Below, in pieces: positions 51,133 through 59,398 of a stretch of 64,000 nt of DNA; position 1 is the stretch's first letter; each line of letters starts with the position of its first letter. The stretch is from NCBI RefSeq assembly GCF_018070465.1, contig NZ_JAGPXT010000003.1, forward strand, positions 124,001 through 188,000, written 5' to 3'. A program made the translations under genes and the position numbers. This DNA is from Micromonospora sp. C95. Its GTDB lineage: Bacteria; Actinomycetota; Actinomycetes; Mycobacteriales; Micromonosporaceae. Under the pieces are notes generated by a model. It was not told the origin of the DNA, did no database searches, and saw only the letters and a program-made list of their open reading frames with translations.

Positions 51133-51999
51133 TCACGGACCCCAGCAGATGGCGTGGCTCTCCAGGTCCCACGGCGGCAGGTAGACACCGTCCTCTGTGG
51201 CGATCGCCTGGGCGTTGTTCTGGGCGACGGTCGCCGTGACCCGGGTGAGCAGGACGTTGCCGGTGGCGGTGGCGGCGACCGTGGCGCCGACGCCGGTGGC
51301 GAGCGCGCCGGCCGGGCAGCCGGCGGACGCCTGGCCCTTGGGGCTGGCGCTGTTGGCCGCCCCGGTCAGGCTGACCAGCGTGCCGGCGAGGTTGGCGGGC
51401 AGGGTGGCGCAGATGGCGTACCCGACGAGTTCCCACGGCCCGGCGAACCCGCCGGCCGCGCCCGCAGTCACCACCCCGGCGGTGAGCGCCGCGTTCGGCT
51501 CGATCCGCTGGTAGAACGCCTCCCCGTTGGCGGTGCGCAGCTCCGCGCCGAGCCCGAGCAGGTCGGTGCCGGCCGGACAGGCGGCCACCTGGTTCTTGAT
51601 CGGGTCGCCGTTGCTGCCGCTGGCCGACGTGATCCGCTGGTAGTTGGCCGGAGGCGCGCCCGGCACGCAGATCGCCTGCGCCACGAGGGTGTACGCCCCG
51701 GCTGCCCCGCCCGGGTTGGTGTGCGCCCAGACCGTCACCGACTGGGTGGCCAGGTTCGGGATGATGTCGGTCAACGTGACGTCGCCGCCACCACCGTCGA
51801 CGGAGCCACCGCCGCCGGCGAGAAACTCGCCGGCCGGGCAGGTGGCCACGGCGGACTGGTTGGGGAAGGCGCCCGCCACGCTGACGTTTACCACTGTCGC
51901 CTGCGCCGGCCCCGCACCGGTGGCCACGGCCACGGCGGTGCTGGCCAGCAGCAGGGTCGCTGCGCCCGAGAGTCGGGCGAGCCTGGATCGAGTTGGCAT
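51133..51999 (-). CDS. Secreted protein of three cysteine modules, copy B
   Basis: 288 residues from the ATG at 51999, favoured over the GTG at 52011 because GTGGAG gives it a ribosome-binding site. Signal peptide ends near AQA. Three modules with the pattern Cys-Pro-Ala-Gly ... Ala-Ile-Cys: VATCPAGEFLAGGGG ... VAQAICVPG; VAACPAGTDLLGLGA ... VGYAICATL; SAGCPAGALATGVGA ... ESHAICWGP. Each has one early and one late cysteine and a Trp/Tyr-Leu before the late one. The last residue cluster is C-terminal, so the protein is entirely modules. Paralogous to 49991-50977. No known catalytic motif. Confidence 0.85.
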   Translation of the reverse strand: MPTRSRLARLSGAATLLLASTAVAVATGAGPAQATVVNVSVAGAFPNQSAVATCPAGEFLAGGGGSVDGGGGDVTLTDIIPNLATQSVTVWAHTNPGGAAGAYTLVAQAICVPGAPPANYQRITSASGSNGDPIKNQVAACPAGTDLLGLGAELRTANGEAFYQRIEPNAALTAGVVTAGAAGGFAGPWELVGYAICATLPANLAGTLVSLTGAANSASPKGQASAGCPAGALATGVGATVAATATGNVLLTRVTATVAQNNAQAIATEDGVYLPPWDLESHAICWGP

Positions 52000-52189
52000 C
52001 GTGCACTCCACTTCGTACCTGCCGCGAGACCTTTACGCCCCGGCGGGACGGCGCGGCAGGTATCCCACGGTCCAGGGCGGCCTCATGGCTGCCTCAGCGC
52101 CGTGTCACGGTGGACGAACCGGCGCACCGGCGACGAGGACGCGCTCCGCGTCGCGCTCGACCGTGGCCGGCGCGGCGCAGAATGAGACA

Positions 52190-52993
52190 ATGGAGACGAC
52201 CCGGGTCATCCTCTACCGCTTCCAGATCCCGCTGCCGCGCGGCGACAAGATCGTCAGCCAGGAGGGCCGGACGACGGTCATCCGATGGGACAACGAGCCG
52301 GTCGCGCTGCTGACGGCCGTGTGGGTCGACGACGATTCCCGACACCGCTACTTCATCGACCGCGATCTGGCCCACCGGTTCGGCCTGCGCCCCGCCGAGC
52401 GGGACTGGCTGTTCCTGTCGGTGGACCTCGACCCGGCGACGGCCGAGCAGTGGCGGGCGGCGGCGGAGAGCTACCTGACCGCGATCCAGGCCGCCGAACG
52501 CGCCCGGCACGCGGCCCGCGATCACCCACCGTGGTTTCGGCGCAGAGCCGCCGCCGAGCGTGCCCGGGCCCGGCACCGCGCGGCGCTCGACGCCGCCGAC
52601 GACGCCTACGCTCCGGTGCGGGAGGCGGCCTCGCGGTTGCTCGACGAGATGTACGCCCCGATCGCCGCCCGGGAGAAGGCCATCGCGGCAATCATCGGCA
52701 GACCGATCTGGCGGTACGTGCGCAAGGGCGAGATCGCTCATGTGCACGCGGCCGAGTCGCGCGGGTCAACTGCCGAGCAGCTCATCTCGGCGATCACACG
52801 GCAGAAGGGGATCACCGCGTTCCGGTGGGAACCCGACGCCGTGGCGAAGGCCGTGGAGTTGCTCGGTGAAGAAGGATTCGAGGTGTGGTGGCACCGGTTC
52901 GCCGGGAATTGGCAGTACCGGCTCCAGCAGAAGGAGGAACCACGGCGGGCCGGCGGCACCGGCCTCGCCGGCACCGGCGGCTTCGGAATCTGA
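52190..52993 (+). CDS. Hypothetical protein with central Ala/Arg-rich coiled coil
   Basis: 267 residues from the ATG at 52190. N-terminal beta-rich part (RVILYRFQIPLPRGDKIVSQ, FIDRDLAHRFGLRPAERDWL), a central helical region rich in Ala, Arg and Glu (about residues 85-160), then IAAIIGRPIWRYVRKGEIAH, ITAFRWEPDAVAKAVELLGE and a Gly-rich tail. No signal peptide. I do not recognise a family. Confidence 0.7.
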   Translation: METTRVILYRFQIPLPRGDKIVSQEGRTTVIRWDNEPVALLTAVWVDDDSRHRYFIDRDLAHRFGLRPAERDWLFLSVDLDPATAEQWRAAAESYLTAIQAAERARHAARDHPPWFRRRAAAERARARHRAALDAADDAYAPVREAASRLLDEMYAPIAAREKAIAAIIGRPIWRYVRKGEIAHVHAAESRGSTAEQLISAITRQKGITAFRWEPDAVAKAVELLGEEGFEVWWHRFAGNWQYRLQQKEEPRRAGGTGLAGTGGFGI

Positions 52994-53021
52994 GACTCCT
53001 GCTGGCGACCTGCTGGCGCAC

Positions 53022-53618
53022 TCAGGGCAGCAGGATGAGGTGCAGGGTGCGGGGGCCGTGGACGCCTTCGACCCGGTTGAGCTCGATGTCGCTTGTGGCG
53101 GACGGGCCGCTGATCCAGGTCAGGGGTCGGTGCGGGGTGAGGCGGCTCAGCGCCTGGGGCACGTTGGCGACGACCTGGGCGGTGCGGATCACGCAGATGT
53201 GCAGATCGGGTAGGAGGCTGAGCACCCGCCGGCCCTGGTCGGGTGAGCCGTCGAGGATGACGGTGCCGGTGTCGGCGATGGCGACGGCAGCGGCGGTGAT
53301 CACGCCGTCGGCGGCGGCGATCGTGGTGTGGTCGAGGTCGTCGTCGGATCGGGCGGTCACCGTCGCCGGTAGCCAGGCCGGTGGCAGTGCCGGTGGCACG
53401 ACGACGGTCGCGCCGGCCGGCAGGATGGCGGCGACCGTGTCGGCGACGGCCGGCTCGGCGACCCGGTGCACGTGGGCGCGATAGTCGGTCAGCCGGTCGA
53501 CCAACCGGTCGAGGTCGACAGGGGCGTCGCGCCGGTACTCGCGGGGCGCCTCGACCGGCGCCGGCGCGGGAGCGAGGGCGGCGCGGAGCCGGGCGAGGAT
53601 GATCTCCCGGGTGGTCAC
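53022..53618 (-). CDS. lutC: L-lactate utilisation protein C (LUD domain)
   Basis: 198 residues from the GTG at 53618, which overlaps the lutB stop (GTGA); a GTG at 53633 would overlap by 19 bases. LUD (LutC/YkgG) fold with DGVITAAAVAIADTGTVIL, the RRVLSLLPDLHICVI strand and the LTWISGPSATSDIELNRVEG signature ending GVHGPRTLHLILL. LutC is the third component of the LutABC iron-sulfur L-lactate dehydrogenase that oxidises lactate to pyruvate at the membrane. Last gene of the operon. Confidence 0.94.
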   Translation of the reverse strand: MTTREIILARLRAALAPAPAPVEAPREYRRDAPVDLDRLVDRLTDYRAHVHRVAEPAVADTVAAILPAGATVVVPPALPPAWLPATVTARSDDDLDHTTIAAADGVITAAAVAIADTGTVILDGSPDQGRRVLSLLPDLHICVIRTAQVVANVPQALSRLTPHRPLTWISGPSATSDIELNRVEGVHGPRTLHLILLP

Positions 53619-55045
53619 CGGCTCGCCCACCACTGCCGGAAGGTCTGCGCCGGGGGCTCGGGCAGGTCACGGTCGGCGGTCCAGCCGGACAGCGGCGGTG
53701 GCAGGCCCCGACCACGCCGGCCGGTCAGCCGGCTCAGCCGGGTCGCGCGCTGCGCCGCCGCGTACAGCGCCGGGTGGTCCATGGCGTACGCGGCGGCGGC
53801 CATCGCGGCCGACTCACCGCGCGGATGCGGCGCCTGGTCGCGCAGGTGCACCAGCAGCTCCGGAATGTTGATTTTCACCGGGCAGGCGTCGTAGCAGGCT
53901 CCGCAGAGCGACGACGCGTACGGCAGCGACGCATTGTCGGCCACCCCGGTCAACTGCGGCGACAGCACCGCACCGATCGGACCCGGATACACCGACCCGT
54001 ACGCGTGCCCACCGGTGCGCTCGTACACCGGACACACGTTGAGGCAGGCCGAGCAGCGGATGCAGTGCAACGCCTGCCGGCCCACCTCGTCGGCGAGCAC
54101 CGCACTGCGACCGTTGTCCAACAACACCAGATGAAACTCCTGGGGCCCGTCACCCGGGCTCACCCCGGTCCACATCGACGTGTACGGGTTCATCCGCTCC
54201 CCGGTCGAGGCCCGGGGCAACAGTTGCAGGAACACCTCCAGGTCCCGCCACGTCGGCACCACCTTCTCCACACCCATCACCGTGATCAACGTGCGCGGCA
54301 GGGTCAGACACATCCGACCGTTGCCCTCGGACTCCACCACCGCCAGGGTGCCGGTCTCCGCCACCGCGAAGTTCGCCCCGGACACCGCCACCGGCGTGGA
54401 CAGGAACGTCTGCCGCAGAAACCGACGCGCCGCCGCCGCCAGCACCGCGGGCTCGTCGGTCAACCCCGGATCCACCCCCGGCATCGCCCGCAGGAAGATC
54501 TCCCGAATCTCGGCCCGGTTGCGGTGGATCGCCGGCACCAGGATGTGACTCGGCCGATCCTCACCGAGCTGCACGATCAGCTCCGCCAGATCCGTCTCCA
54601 CCGGCGCGATCCCGGCCGCCTCGAGGGCCTCGTTGAGGCCGATCTCCTGCGTCACCATCGACTTGACCTTGATCACCCGGTCGCTGCCGGTGGCCCGGAC
54701 CAGGTCGACGACGATGGCGTTGGCCTCGTTGGCGTCGGCGGCCCAGTGCACCACTCCCCCGGCGTCCGTCACCCGCTGCTCAAGCTGCTCCAGCAGCTCC
54801 GGCAACCGGGCCATGGCATCGGCCTTGATCGCGCTACCGGCCGCCCGCAACTGCTCCCAGTCCGGCACCTCGGCGACCACGGCGCCGGACTTCGCCCGGA
54901 TCGTCGCCGTGGCGTGCCCGAGGTTACGGCGCAACTGCGCATCGCTCAGCGCCCGCCGGGCAGCAGCCGGGAACGGCTCCGCACCCCGCAGGTGCCCGAC
55001 GCCCTTCGGCGCGGTCGTCGGCATGCCGAGAAAGGTTCGACTCAC
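53615..55045 (-). CDS. lutB: L-lactate utilisation iron-sulfur protein B
   Basis: 476 residues from the GTG at 55045 overlapping the lutA stop. LUD domain (VKSMVTQEIGLNEALEAAGI, AETGTLAVVESEGNGRMCLT) followed by two 4Fe-4S motifs: CIRCSACLNVCPVYE and CGACYDACPVKI. A DUF3390-type C-terminus is present. The protein holds the electron-transfer centres of LutABC. The proline-rich LPPPLSGWTADRDLPEPPAQ near the end is normal for the family. Confidence 0.95.
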   Translation of the reverse strand: MSRTFLGMPTTAPKGVGHLRGAEPFPAAARRALSDAQLRRNLGHATATIRAKSGAVVAEVPDWEQLRAAGSAIKADAMARLPELLEQLEQRVTDAGGVVHWAADANEANAIVVDLVRATGSDRVIKVKSMVTQEIGLNEALEAAGIAPVETDLAELIVQLGEDRPSHILVPAIHRNRAEIREIFLRAMPGVDPGLTDEPAVLAAAARRFLRQTFLSTPVAVSGANFAVAETGTLAVVESEGNGRMCLTLPRTLITVMGVEKVVPTWRDLEVFLQLLPRASTGERMNPYTSMWTGVSPGDGPQEFHLVLLDNGRSAVLADEVGRQALHCIRCSACLNVCPVYERTGGHAYGSVYPGPIGAVLSPQLTGVADNASLPYASSLCGACYDACPVKINIPELLVHLRDQAPHPRGESAAMAAAAYAMDHPALYAAAQRATRLSRLTGRRGRGLPPPLSGWTADRDLPEPPAQTFRQWWASR

Positions 55046-55815
55046 GATCGCACCACCAGGTCGCTCCGCTCACCGCCGGCACGGTCGGGCTCGGTCGGGG
55101 CCAGGATCTCGGCCAGGTGCACCGTACGCACCGCAGACCCCGACCGGGACAGGCCGCCACCGATGTGCATCAGACACGACGCATCCCCCGCCGCACAGAC
55201 ATCAGCGCCGGTGGACAGCACATGGCGCAGCTTGTCCGCCAACATCGCCGACGAGGTGTCCGCGTTCTTCACCGCGAACGTCCCCCCGAACCCGCAACAC
55301 TGCTCCGCCGCCGGCAACTCCACCAACTCCAGCCCCCGCACCGCCCGCAGCAACCGCACCGGCCGGTCGGCCACCCGCAGCATCCGCAACGAATGACACG
55401 TCGGGTGGTACGTCACCCGATGCGGGAAGAACGCTCCCACATCGGTCACCCCCAACACGTCCACCAACAGCTCCGACAACTCGAACGTCCGCGCCGCCAC
55501 CGACTCCGCCCGCGACGCCAACCGGACATCACCGGCCCGCCGCGCCACCATCGCGTGCTGATGCCGCACCGACCCCACACACGACCCCGACGGCGCCACG
55601 ACCACGTCGTAGGGATCGAACACCCGCACATGCCGGCGCACCAGCGAGACCGCCTGCGCCTGATAACCGGTGTTCACGTGCATCTGCCCACAACACGTCT
55701 GCCCCGCCGGGAACACCACCTCATGACCCAACCGCTCCAACAACCGCACCGTCGCCTTCGCCGCCTCCGGAAACACGGTGTCGGCCAGACACGTCACGAA
55801 CAACGCGATCCGCAC
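55042..55815 (-). CDS. lutA: L-lactate utilisation protein A (CCG-motif Fe-S subunit)
   Basis: 257 residues from the GTG at 55815. Two CCG/cysteine-rich domains: TCLADTVFPEAAKATVRLLE, AGQTCCGQMHVNTGYQAQA, and YHPTCHSLRMLRVADRP, AAEQCCGFGGTFAVKNADTS. The CxnCCG-x-CxxC pattern is that of heterodisulfide-reductase-type subunits and binds a 4Fe-4S cluster. Begins lutABC; 1 base after a small upstream frame. Confidence 0.94.
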   Translation of the reverse strand: MRIALFVTCLADTVFPEAAKATVRLLERLGHEVVFPAGQTCCGQMHVNTGYQAQAVSLVRRHVRVFDPYDVVVAPSGSCVGSVRHQHAMVARRAGDVRLASRAESVAARTFELSELLVDVLGVTDVGAFFPHRVTYHPTCHSLRMLRVADRPVRLLRAVRGLELVELPAAEQCCGFGGTFAVKNADTSSAMLADKLRHVLSTGADVCAAGDASCLMHIGGGLSRSGSAVRTVHLAEILAPTEPDRAGGERSDLVVRS

Positions 55816-55816
55816 G

Positions 55817-56069
55817 TCACACCCCCAACCGCCCTTCGCCGGCCCGCGCCGCCAACGCCTCACACCAGGTGTAAGGCATGATCCGCTGAGTCTGCCCCAC
55901 CAGCCGCCGCAGCGCAGCAAGGTCACCACCGACCATGCCGGCGGTCCCGGGGCCAGACGGCGGTGCCGGCAGGCGGTGGGAGGCGCAAACCGCGACGACC
56001 TCGCCGGGCGCGAGGCAGGACAGCCAGTCCTCGACACGGCCGCCGTCCGCTGCTGCCGGGCCTGACAGG
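55817..56069 (-). pseudogene. Possible 3' remnant of a rhamnulokinase-like gene
   Basis: The frame ending 1 base before lutA reads GTAGMVGGDLAALRRLVGQT, then QRIMPYTWCEALAARAGEGR. The G-D-L-A-A-L-R-x-L-V-x-x-T-Q pattern resembles the C-terminus of actinomycete FGGY rhamnulokinases. No upstream domain remains; the gene runs into the MocR gene. If correct, lutABC once followed a rhamnose pathway whose lactaldehyde arm ends in lactate. Low confidence. Confidence 0.35.
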
Positions 56070-57482
56070 TCAGCCCAGGCAACGGTCCAGCAGGCGGATC
56101 GCCTGCGCGATGTCGACGGTGTCGAGCGCTCCGAACCCCAGGACGATGCCGGCCTGCGGCTCACCGTGTTGGTAGGTCAGCCGGAGCGAGGACAGGCGCA
56201 GTCCACGCCTGGCCGCCCGTTCGATCAGTTCGTCGTCGTCTGGTGCATCCGGGGCGAGCAGTGTCATGTGCAGGCCGACCTGACTCGGGATAACGGTCAG
56301 GCGGGACCTGGACAGCGACGACAACGCCGTACGGATGGCGTGGTGGCGTTCGGCGTAGACCTTTCGGGACCGACGTAGGTGGCGGTCGAAATGCCCCTGC
56401 TCGATGAAGACGTTTAGCGCTTCGGTGATCAGCGGAGGCGGGCCGGCATCGACAACCTGCCGAACGGTGGTGATCGCCGGAACAAGCCCGGGTGGGACGA
56501 CGGCGAAACCTGTCCGAAGTGTCGGGCTGAGGGTCTTGCTGAAGGTGCCGACGTAGATGACCCGACCGTCCCGGTCGAGTCGGTGCAACGGCTCCAACGG
56601 TCGGGTCGTGTAGCGGAACTCGCTGTCGTAGTCGTCCTCCATGACGGCAGCGCCGTGACGACTGGCCCAGTGCAACAGCGCCAGCCGGCGTTGCCTGCTG
56701 AGGACTACGCCGAGCGGATATTGGTGTGAGGGTGTCACGTGGACGAGCCGGGCGGTGGCGGGCAGCGCATCGACGATCAGACCGTGGTCGTCGACCGGGA
56801 CGCCGACGACGGTGATGCCGAGCGAACGTAGCAGGTTCGTGACTGGCGGGTAGCCGGGCTCCTCGACGGCGGCGACGTCACCGGGCCGTAGCAGGACCCG
56901 CGCCAGGAGGTCGACCGCGTGTCCGGCGCCATGGGTCACCACGATGCTCTCCGGGGTTGCGGCGACTCCGCGTGACCGGGCCAGCCAGTGGGTCAGCGTA
57001 CCGCGCAGTGCGATGCTTCCGGCGGGGTCGCCATAGTGCCCGTAGTGTCGGGCGAGTCTGGTGACGGCGCGGTTGCTGCTGCGCCGCCAGTCGGCGACCG
57101 GAAACAGGCGGGTGTCAACCTGTCCCGCCCGAAGGTCGAATCCCGCGTGTGGTTGCCAGTCGGTGCCGTAGCGGCGTACCGCGGCGGCTTGCGCGGTGGG
57201 CGTCAGCGCGGTCCGGGCGGCGGCCTGCGCCGGGCGGGGGAAGGCGTGACCGACGACGACGCTACCGCCGCCGCGGCGTCCCGCGATGTGTCCCTCGGCG
57301 GCCAACCTCGTATAGGCGTCCGTGACGGTGGATCGCGCGACACCGAGATCCTTCGCGGCGGCGCGGCTCGGCTGCAGGCGCCCGCCCGGCGGCAGCCGCC
57401 CGTCGGCGATCGCCTCCCTGATCTGGTCGTACAGCTGCATGCTCAGGCTGCGGTGGTCACTGGGGTCGAGGAACAACTCCAT
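56070..57482 (-). CDS. MocR/PdxR-type regulator (GntR helix-turn-helix fused to aminotransferase domain)
   Basis: 470 residues from the ATG at 57482; an upstream ATG at 57520 is possible. The N-terminal GntR domain has SMQLYDQIREAIADGRLPPG, LQPSRAAAKDLGVARSTVT and YTRLAAEGHIAGRRGGGSVV. The C-terminal fold-type I aminotransferase domain has VTHGAGHAVDLLARVLLRPG, EDDYDSEFRY and the PLP lysine in YVGTFSKTLSPTLR. Such proteins sense PLP or amino compounds and control vitamin B6, GABA or taurine genes. Divergent from the RibD-like reductase gene across 231 bases. Confidence 0.93.
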   Translation of the reverse strand: MELFLDPSDHRSLSMQLYDQIREAIADGRLPPGGRLQPSRAAAKDLGVARSTVTDAYTRLAAEGHIAGRRGGGSVVVGHAFPRPAQAAARTALTPTAQAAAVRRYGTDWQPHAGFDLRAGQVDTRLFPVADWRRSSNRAVTRLARHYGHYGDPAGSIALRGTLTHWLARSRGVAATPESIVVTHGAGHAVDLLARVLLRPGDVAAVEEPGYPPVTNLLRSLGITVVGVPVDDHGLIVDALPATARLVHVTPSHQYPLGVVLSRQRRLALLHWASRHGAAVMEDDYDSEFRYTTRPLEPLHRLDRDGRVIYVGTFSKTLSPTLRTGFAVVPPGLVPAITTVRQVVDAGPPPLITEALNVFIEQGHFDRHLRRSRKVYAERHHAIRTALSSLSRSRLTVIPSQVGLHMTLLAPDAPDDDELIERAARRGLRLSSLRLTYQHGEPQAGIVLGFGALDTVDIAQAIRLLDRCLG

Positions 57483-57713
57483 CGGCGATCCCGGATGACG
57501 ACGATTTGGTCTGCTCATTTCACACAGAGTTGGACCTGTCGAGCCTACCAACGTGATGCGTAGCGTCGGAGACCGAGCGGGGACTTCCGAGAAGGCCGGC
57601 AAAGATCAGCTGTCACGGTCCTGGTGCGACAGCCGCCCTTCTGGTGGCGCCTTTCACGGCGCGGTGCCGCGCACCTGCGGCGCCGAATCAACGCGACGAG
57701 AAGAAGGAGAGCA

Positions 57714-58328
57714 GTGGGTACGGTAATCATGCACAGCGTGGTCTCGATCGACGGGTTCATCGCCGACGATGACGATGATGTCGGGCCTTTACACGACTGG
57801 TACTTCAGCGGCGACACCCCGATCAGGGAGTCCCGTACCTCAGCCTTCGATCATTCCGGCATCGGGGTTGCATTCAAGGCTTCCTCGACATCGGCCGAGT
57901 ACGTACGGTCCATGTGGGAATCGGTCGGTGCCATAGTGATGGGGCGTCGCCTGTTCGACCTGGTGAACGGATGGGAAGGCGATCCACCCACCGGTGATCA
58001 CGTGGTCGTGGTGTCCCACCGTCCAAAACCCGAGGGCTGGCACCCGGAGGCGTCCTACCACTTCGTCGACAACGTGACAGCCGCAATCGGCACGGCGCGG
58101 GAGCTGGCCGGTGACCGCACCGTCTCCGTGAACGCCGGCGAGGTTGGCGGGCAGATGCTCGCGGCCGGACTGGTGGACGAGGTGGCCATGGACGTGGTGC
58201 CTGTCGTCTTCGGATCAGGGAGACGGTTCTTCGGCAGCCTCTGCTCCCGGCACGTGCTCAAGGATCCGCACGTTGTCCTGCGCGGAGACCGGGTTCTGCA
58301 TCTGCGGTTCAGCGTGGACCACGGTTGA
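57714..58328 (+). CDS. RibD C-terminal-domain (dihydrofolate-reductase-like) protein
   Basis: 204 residues from the GTG at 57714 (AAGGAGAG upstream). DHFR-like fold with VIMHSVVSIDGFIADDDDDV at the N-terminus, AIVMGRRLFDLVNGW, VVVSHRP, VNAGEVGGQMLAAGLVDEVA and VVPVVFGSGRRFF. These NADPH-binding proteins (YyaP/YwjB type) are widespread, mostly of unknown substrate. Lies divergent from the MocR gene, which may control it; otherwise first of a plus-strand run with two secreted proteins. Confidence 0.88.
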   Translation: MGTVIMHSVVSIDGFIADDDDDVGPLHDWYFSGDTPIRESRTSAFDHSGIGVAFKASSTSAEYVRSMWESVGAIVMGRRLFDLVNGWEGDPPTGDHVVVVSHRPKPEGWHPEASYHFVDNVTAAIGTARELAGDRTVSVNAGEVGGQMLAAGLVDEVAMDVVPVVFGSGRRFFGSLCSRHVLKDPHVVLRGDRVLHLRFSVDHG

Positions 58329-58350
58329 ATCGAATCACCCTGGAGGAACA

Positions 58351-58800
58351 ATGAGACCCATTCGCTGGAGATCGCAAACGGTCGCGGCCGCAATCGCCGC
58401 CTTGCTGCTGGCCATGCCCGTCAGCGCCACAGCCGCCGAGATGGTTCCGCAGCCCACCGCCGCCGAGTCGTTGAAGGGCTACATCTACAACGCCGACAAG
58501 AACCGACTGGGCATCGGAATCGGCGTCATCTCTTCGTTTGACGGCGACTACACCCATGGGAGGTACGATGCGGTCCTTCCCGTATTCCGTCGCACGGACA
58601 CTCTGTGGGGGTGGAACCGTGCGGAGGCCTTCTACATCGGGGCACCCTACTGTGGCAGAGCGGAGTACTACGCTGGGGGCAAATGGCGGCTCCTGCTCCG
58701 GAAGTTCTCGCCTGGTATCCACTACCTTCCGCCCATCGACGGTGAAAAGATCGCGCGCTATCAGGTGACCGTCTACCGGCAGGCGGGCGACGCATGCTGA
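58351..58800 (+). CDS. Small secreted protein, tandem copy 1
   Basis: 149 residues from the ATG at 58351 (GGAGGAAC upstream). Signal peptide ends near ATAA (about residue 29). The mature part has LKGYIYNADKNRLGIGIGVI, SSFDGDYTHGRYDAVLPVFR, RTDTLWGWNRAEAFYIG and a C-terminal HYLPPIDGEKIARYQVT. Two cysteines (APYCGRAEYY and the last residue). No family recognised. Overlaps copy 2 by 7 bases. Confidence 0.8.
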   Translation: MRPIRWRSQTVAAAIAALLLAMPVSATAAEMVPQPTAAESLKGYIYNADKNRLGIGIGVISSFDGDYTHGRYDAVLPVFRRTDTLWGWNRAEAFYIGAPYCGRAEYYAGGKWRLLLRKFSPGIHYLPPIDGEKIARYQVTVYRQAGDAC

Positions 58801-59267
58801 CAGCGCGAGACGGTCGACGGATCGAGACATGGCGGCTCGGGACCGCGATCGCTGCCCTCTCGGTGGTCGTCGCCGTGATGCTGCCGGCACCGGCGATGGC
58901 GACGTCGACGGAAGAAGCGGCGGCCAGCCAAGCGGCAGCAGATGAGCTGCGCAGCTACATCTACAACCGTGATGCCTGGATCCCCGGCGGGTACGGGATC
59001 GGGATCGGCGTCATCTCGGAGTTCGACGGGCGGTACGTGCACGGTAGCTACGACGCGGTGCTCCCCGCCAAGCGGCGGACCGACACCTGGTGGGGCTGGC
59101 CGCGTGCCGAGGGCGTCTACGTCGGCCCCGGCTGGTGCGTCAACGTAACGCAGTGGAAGGGCGGCCGATGGTCGATCGTGGGCACCAAGTACCCGGGTAT
59201 CCACTACCTCGGGCCCATCGGCGGTGAAAAGGTCGCCCGGTACATGATCGACGCGCTCCGCTGCTGA
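58794..59267 (+). CDS. Small secreted protein, tandem copy 2
   Basis: 157 residues. Signal peptide after a basic start (RLGTAIAALSVVVAVMLPAP), cleavage near AMA. Shares the core of copy 1: ELRSYIYN, GIGIGVISEFDGRYVHGSYD, AVLPAKRRTDTWWGWPRAEG, and HYLGPIGGEKVARYMI, with two cysteines (GWCVNV and the last residue) at matching places. The pair arose by tandem duplication and is translationally coupled. Function unknown; the conserved D-A-V-L-P and W-G-W patches suggest a ligand or partner site. Confidence 0.8.
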   Translation: MLTARDGRRIETWRLGTAIAALSVVVAVMLPAPAMATSTEEAAASQAAADELRSYIYNRDAWIPGGYGIGIGVISEFDGRYVHGSYDAVLPAKRRTDTWWGWPRAEGVYVGPGWCVNVTQWKGGRWSIVGTKYPGIHYLGPIGGEKVARYMIDALRC

Positions 59268-59334
59268 CGGTGCTCACCCCACTCGCCGTCCGGGGCGCTT
59301 GATCACCACGTACCCGGTCGGGCTGATCAGTGTT

Positions 59335-59389
59335 GCCGGGCGGTACCGACCACGAGCCGGGCGGTCGCGTGTGGTCGGTACCGCCCGGC
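59335..59389. terminator. Bidirectional terminator with 19-base arms
   Basis: A perfect inverted repeat with 19-base arms (59335-59353 and 59371-59389, core GGTACCGACCAC) and a 17-base loop, between the convergent secreted protein and metE ends. One of the strongest hairpins in the window; it should end transcription from both sides. Confidence 0.8.
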
Positions 59390-59398
59390 TCGGTGCGG

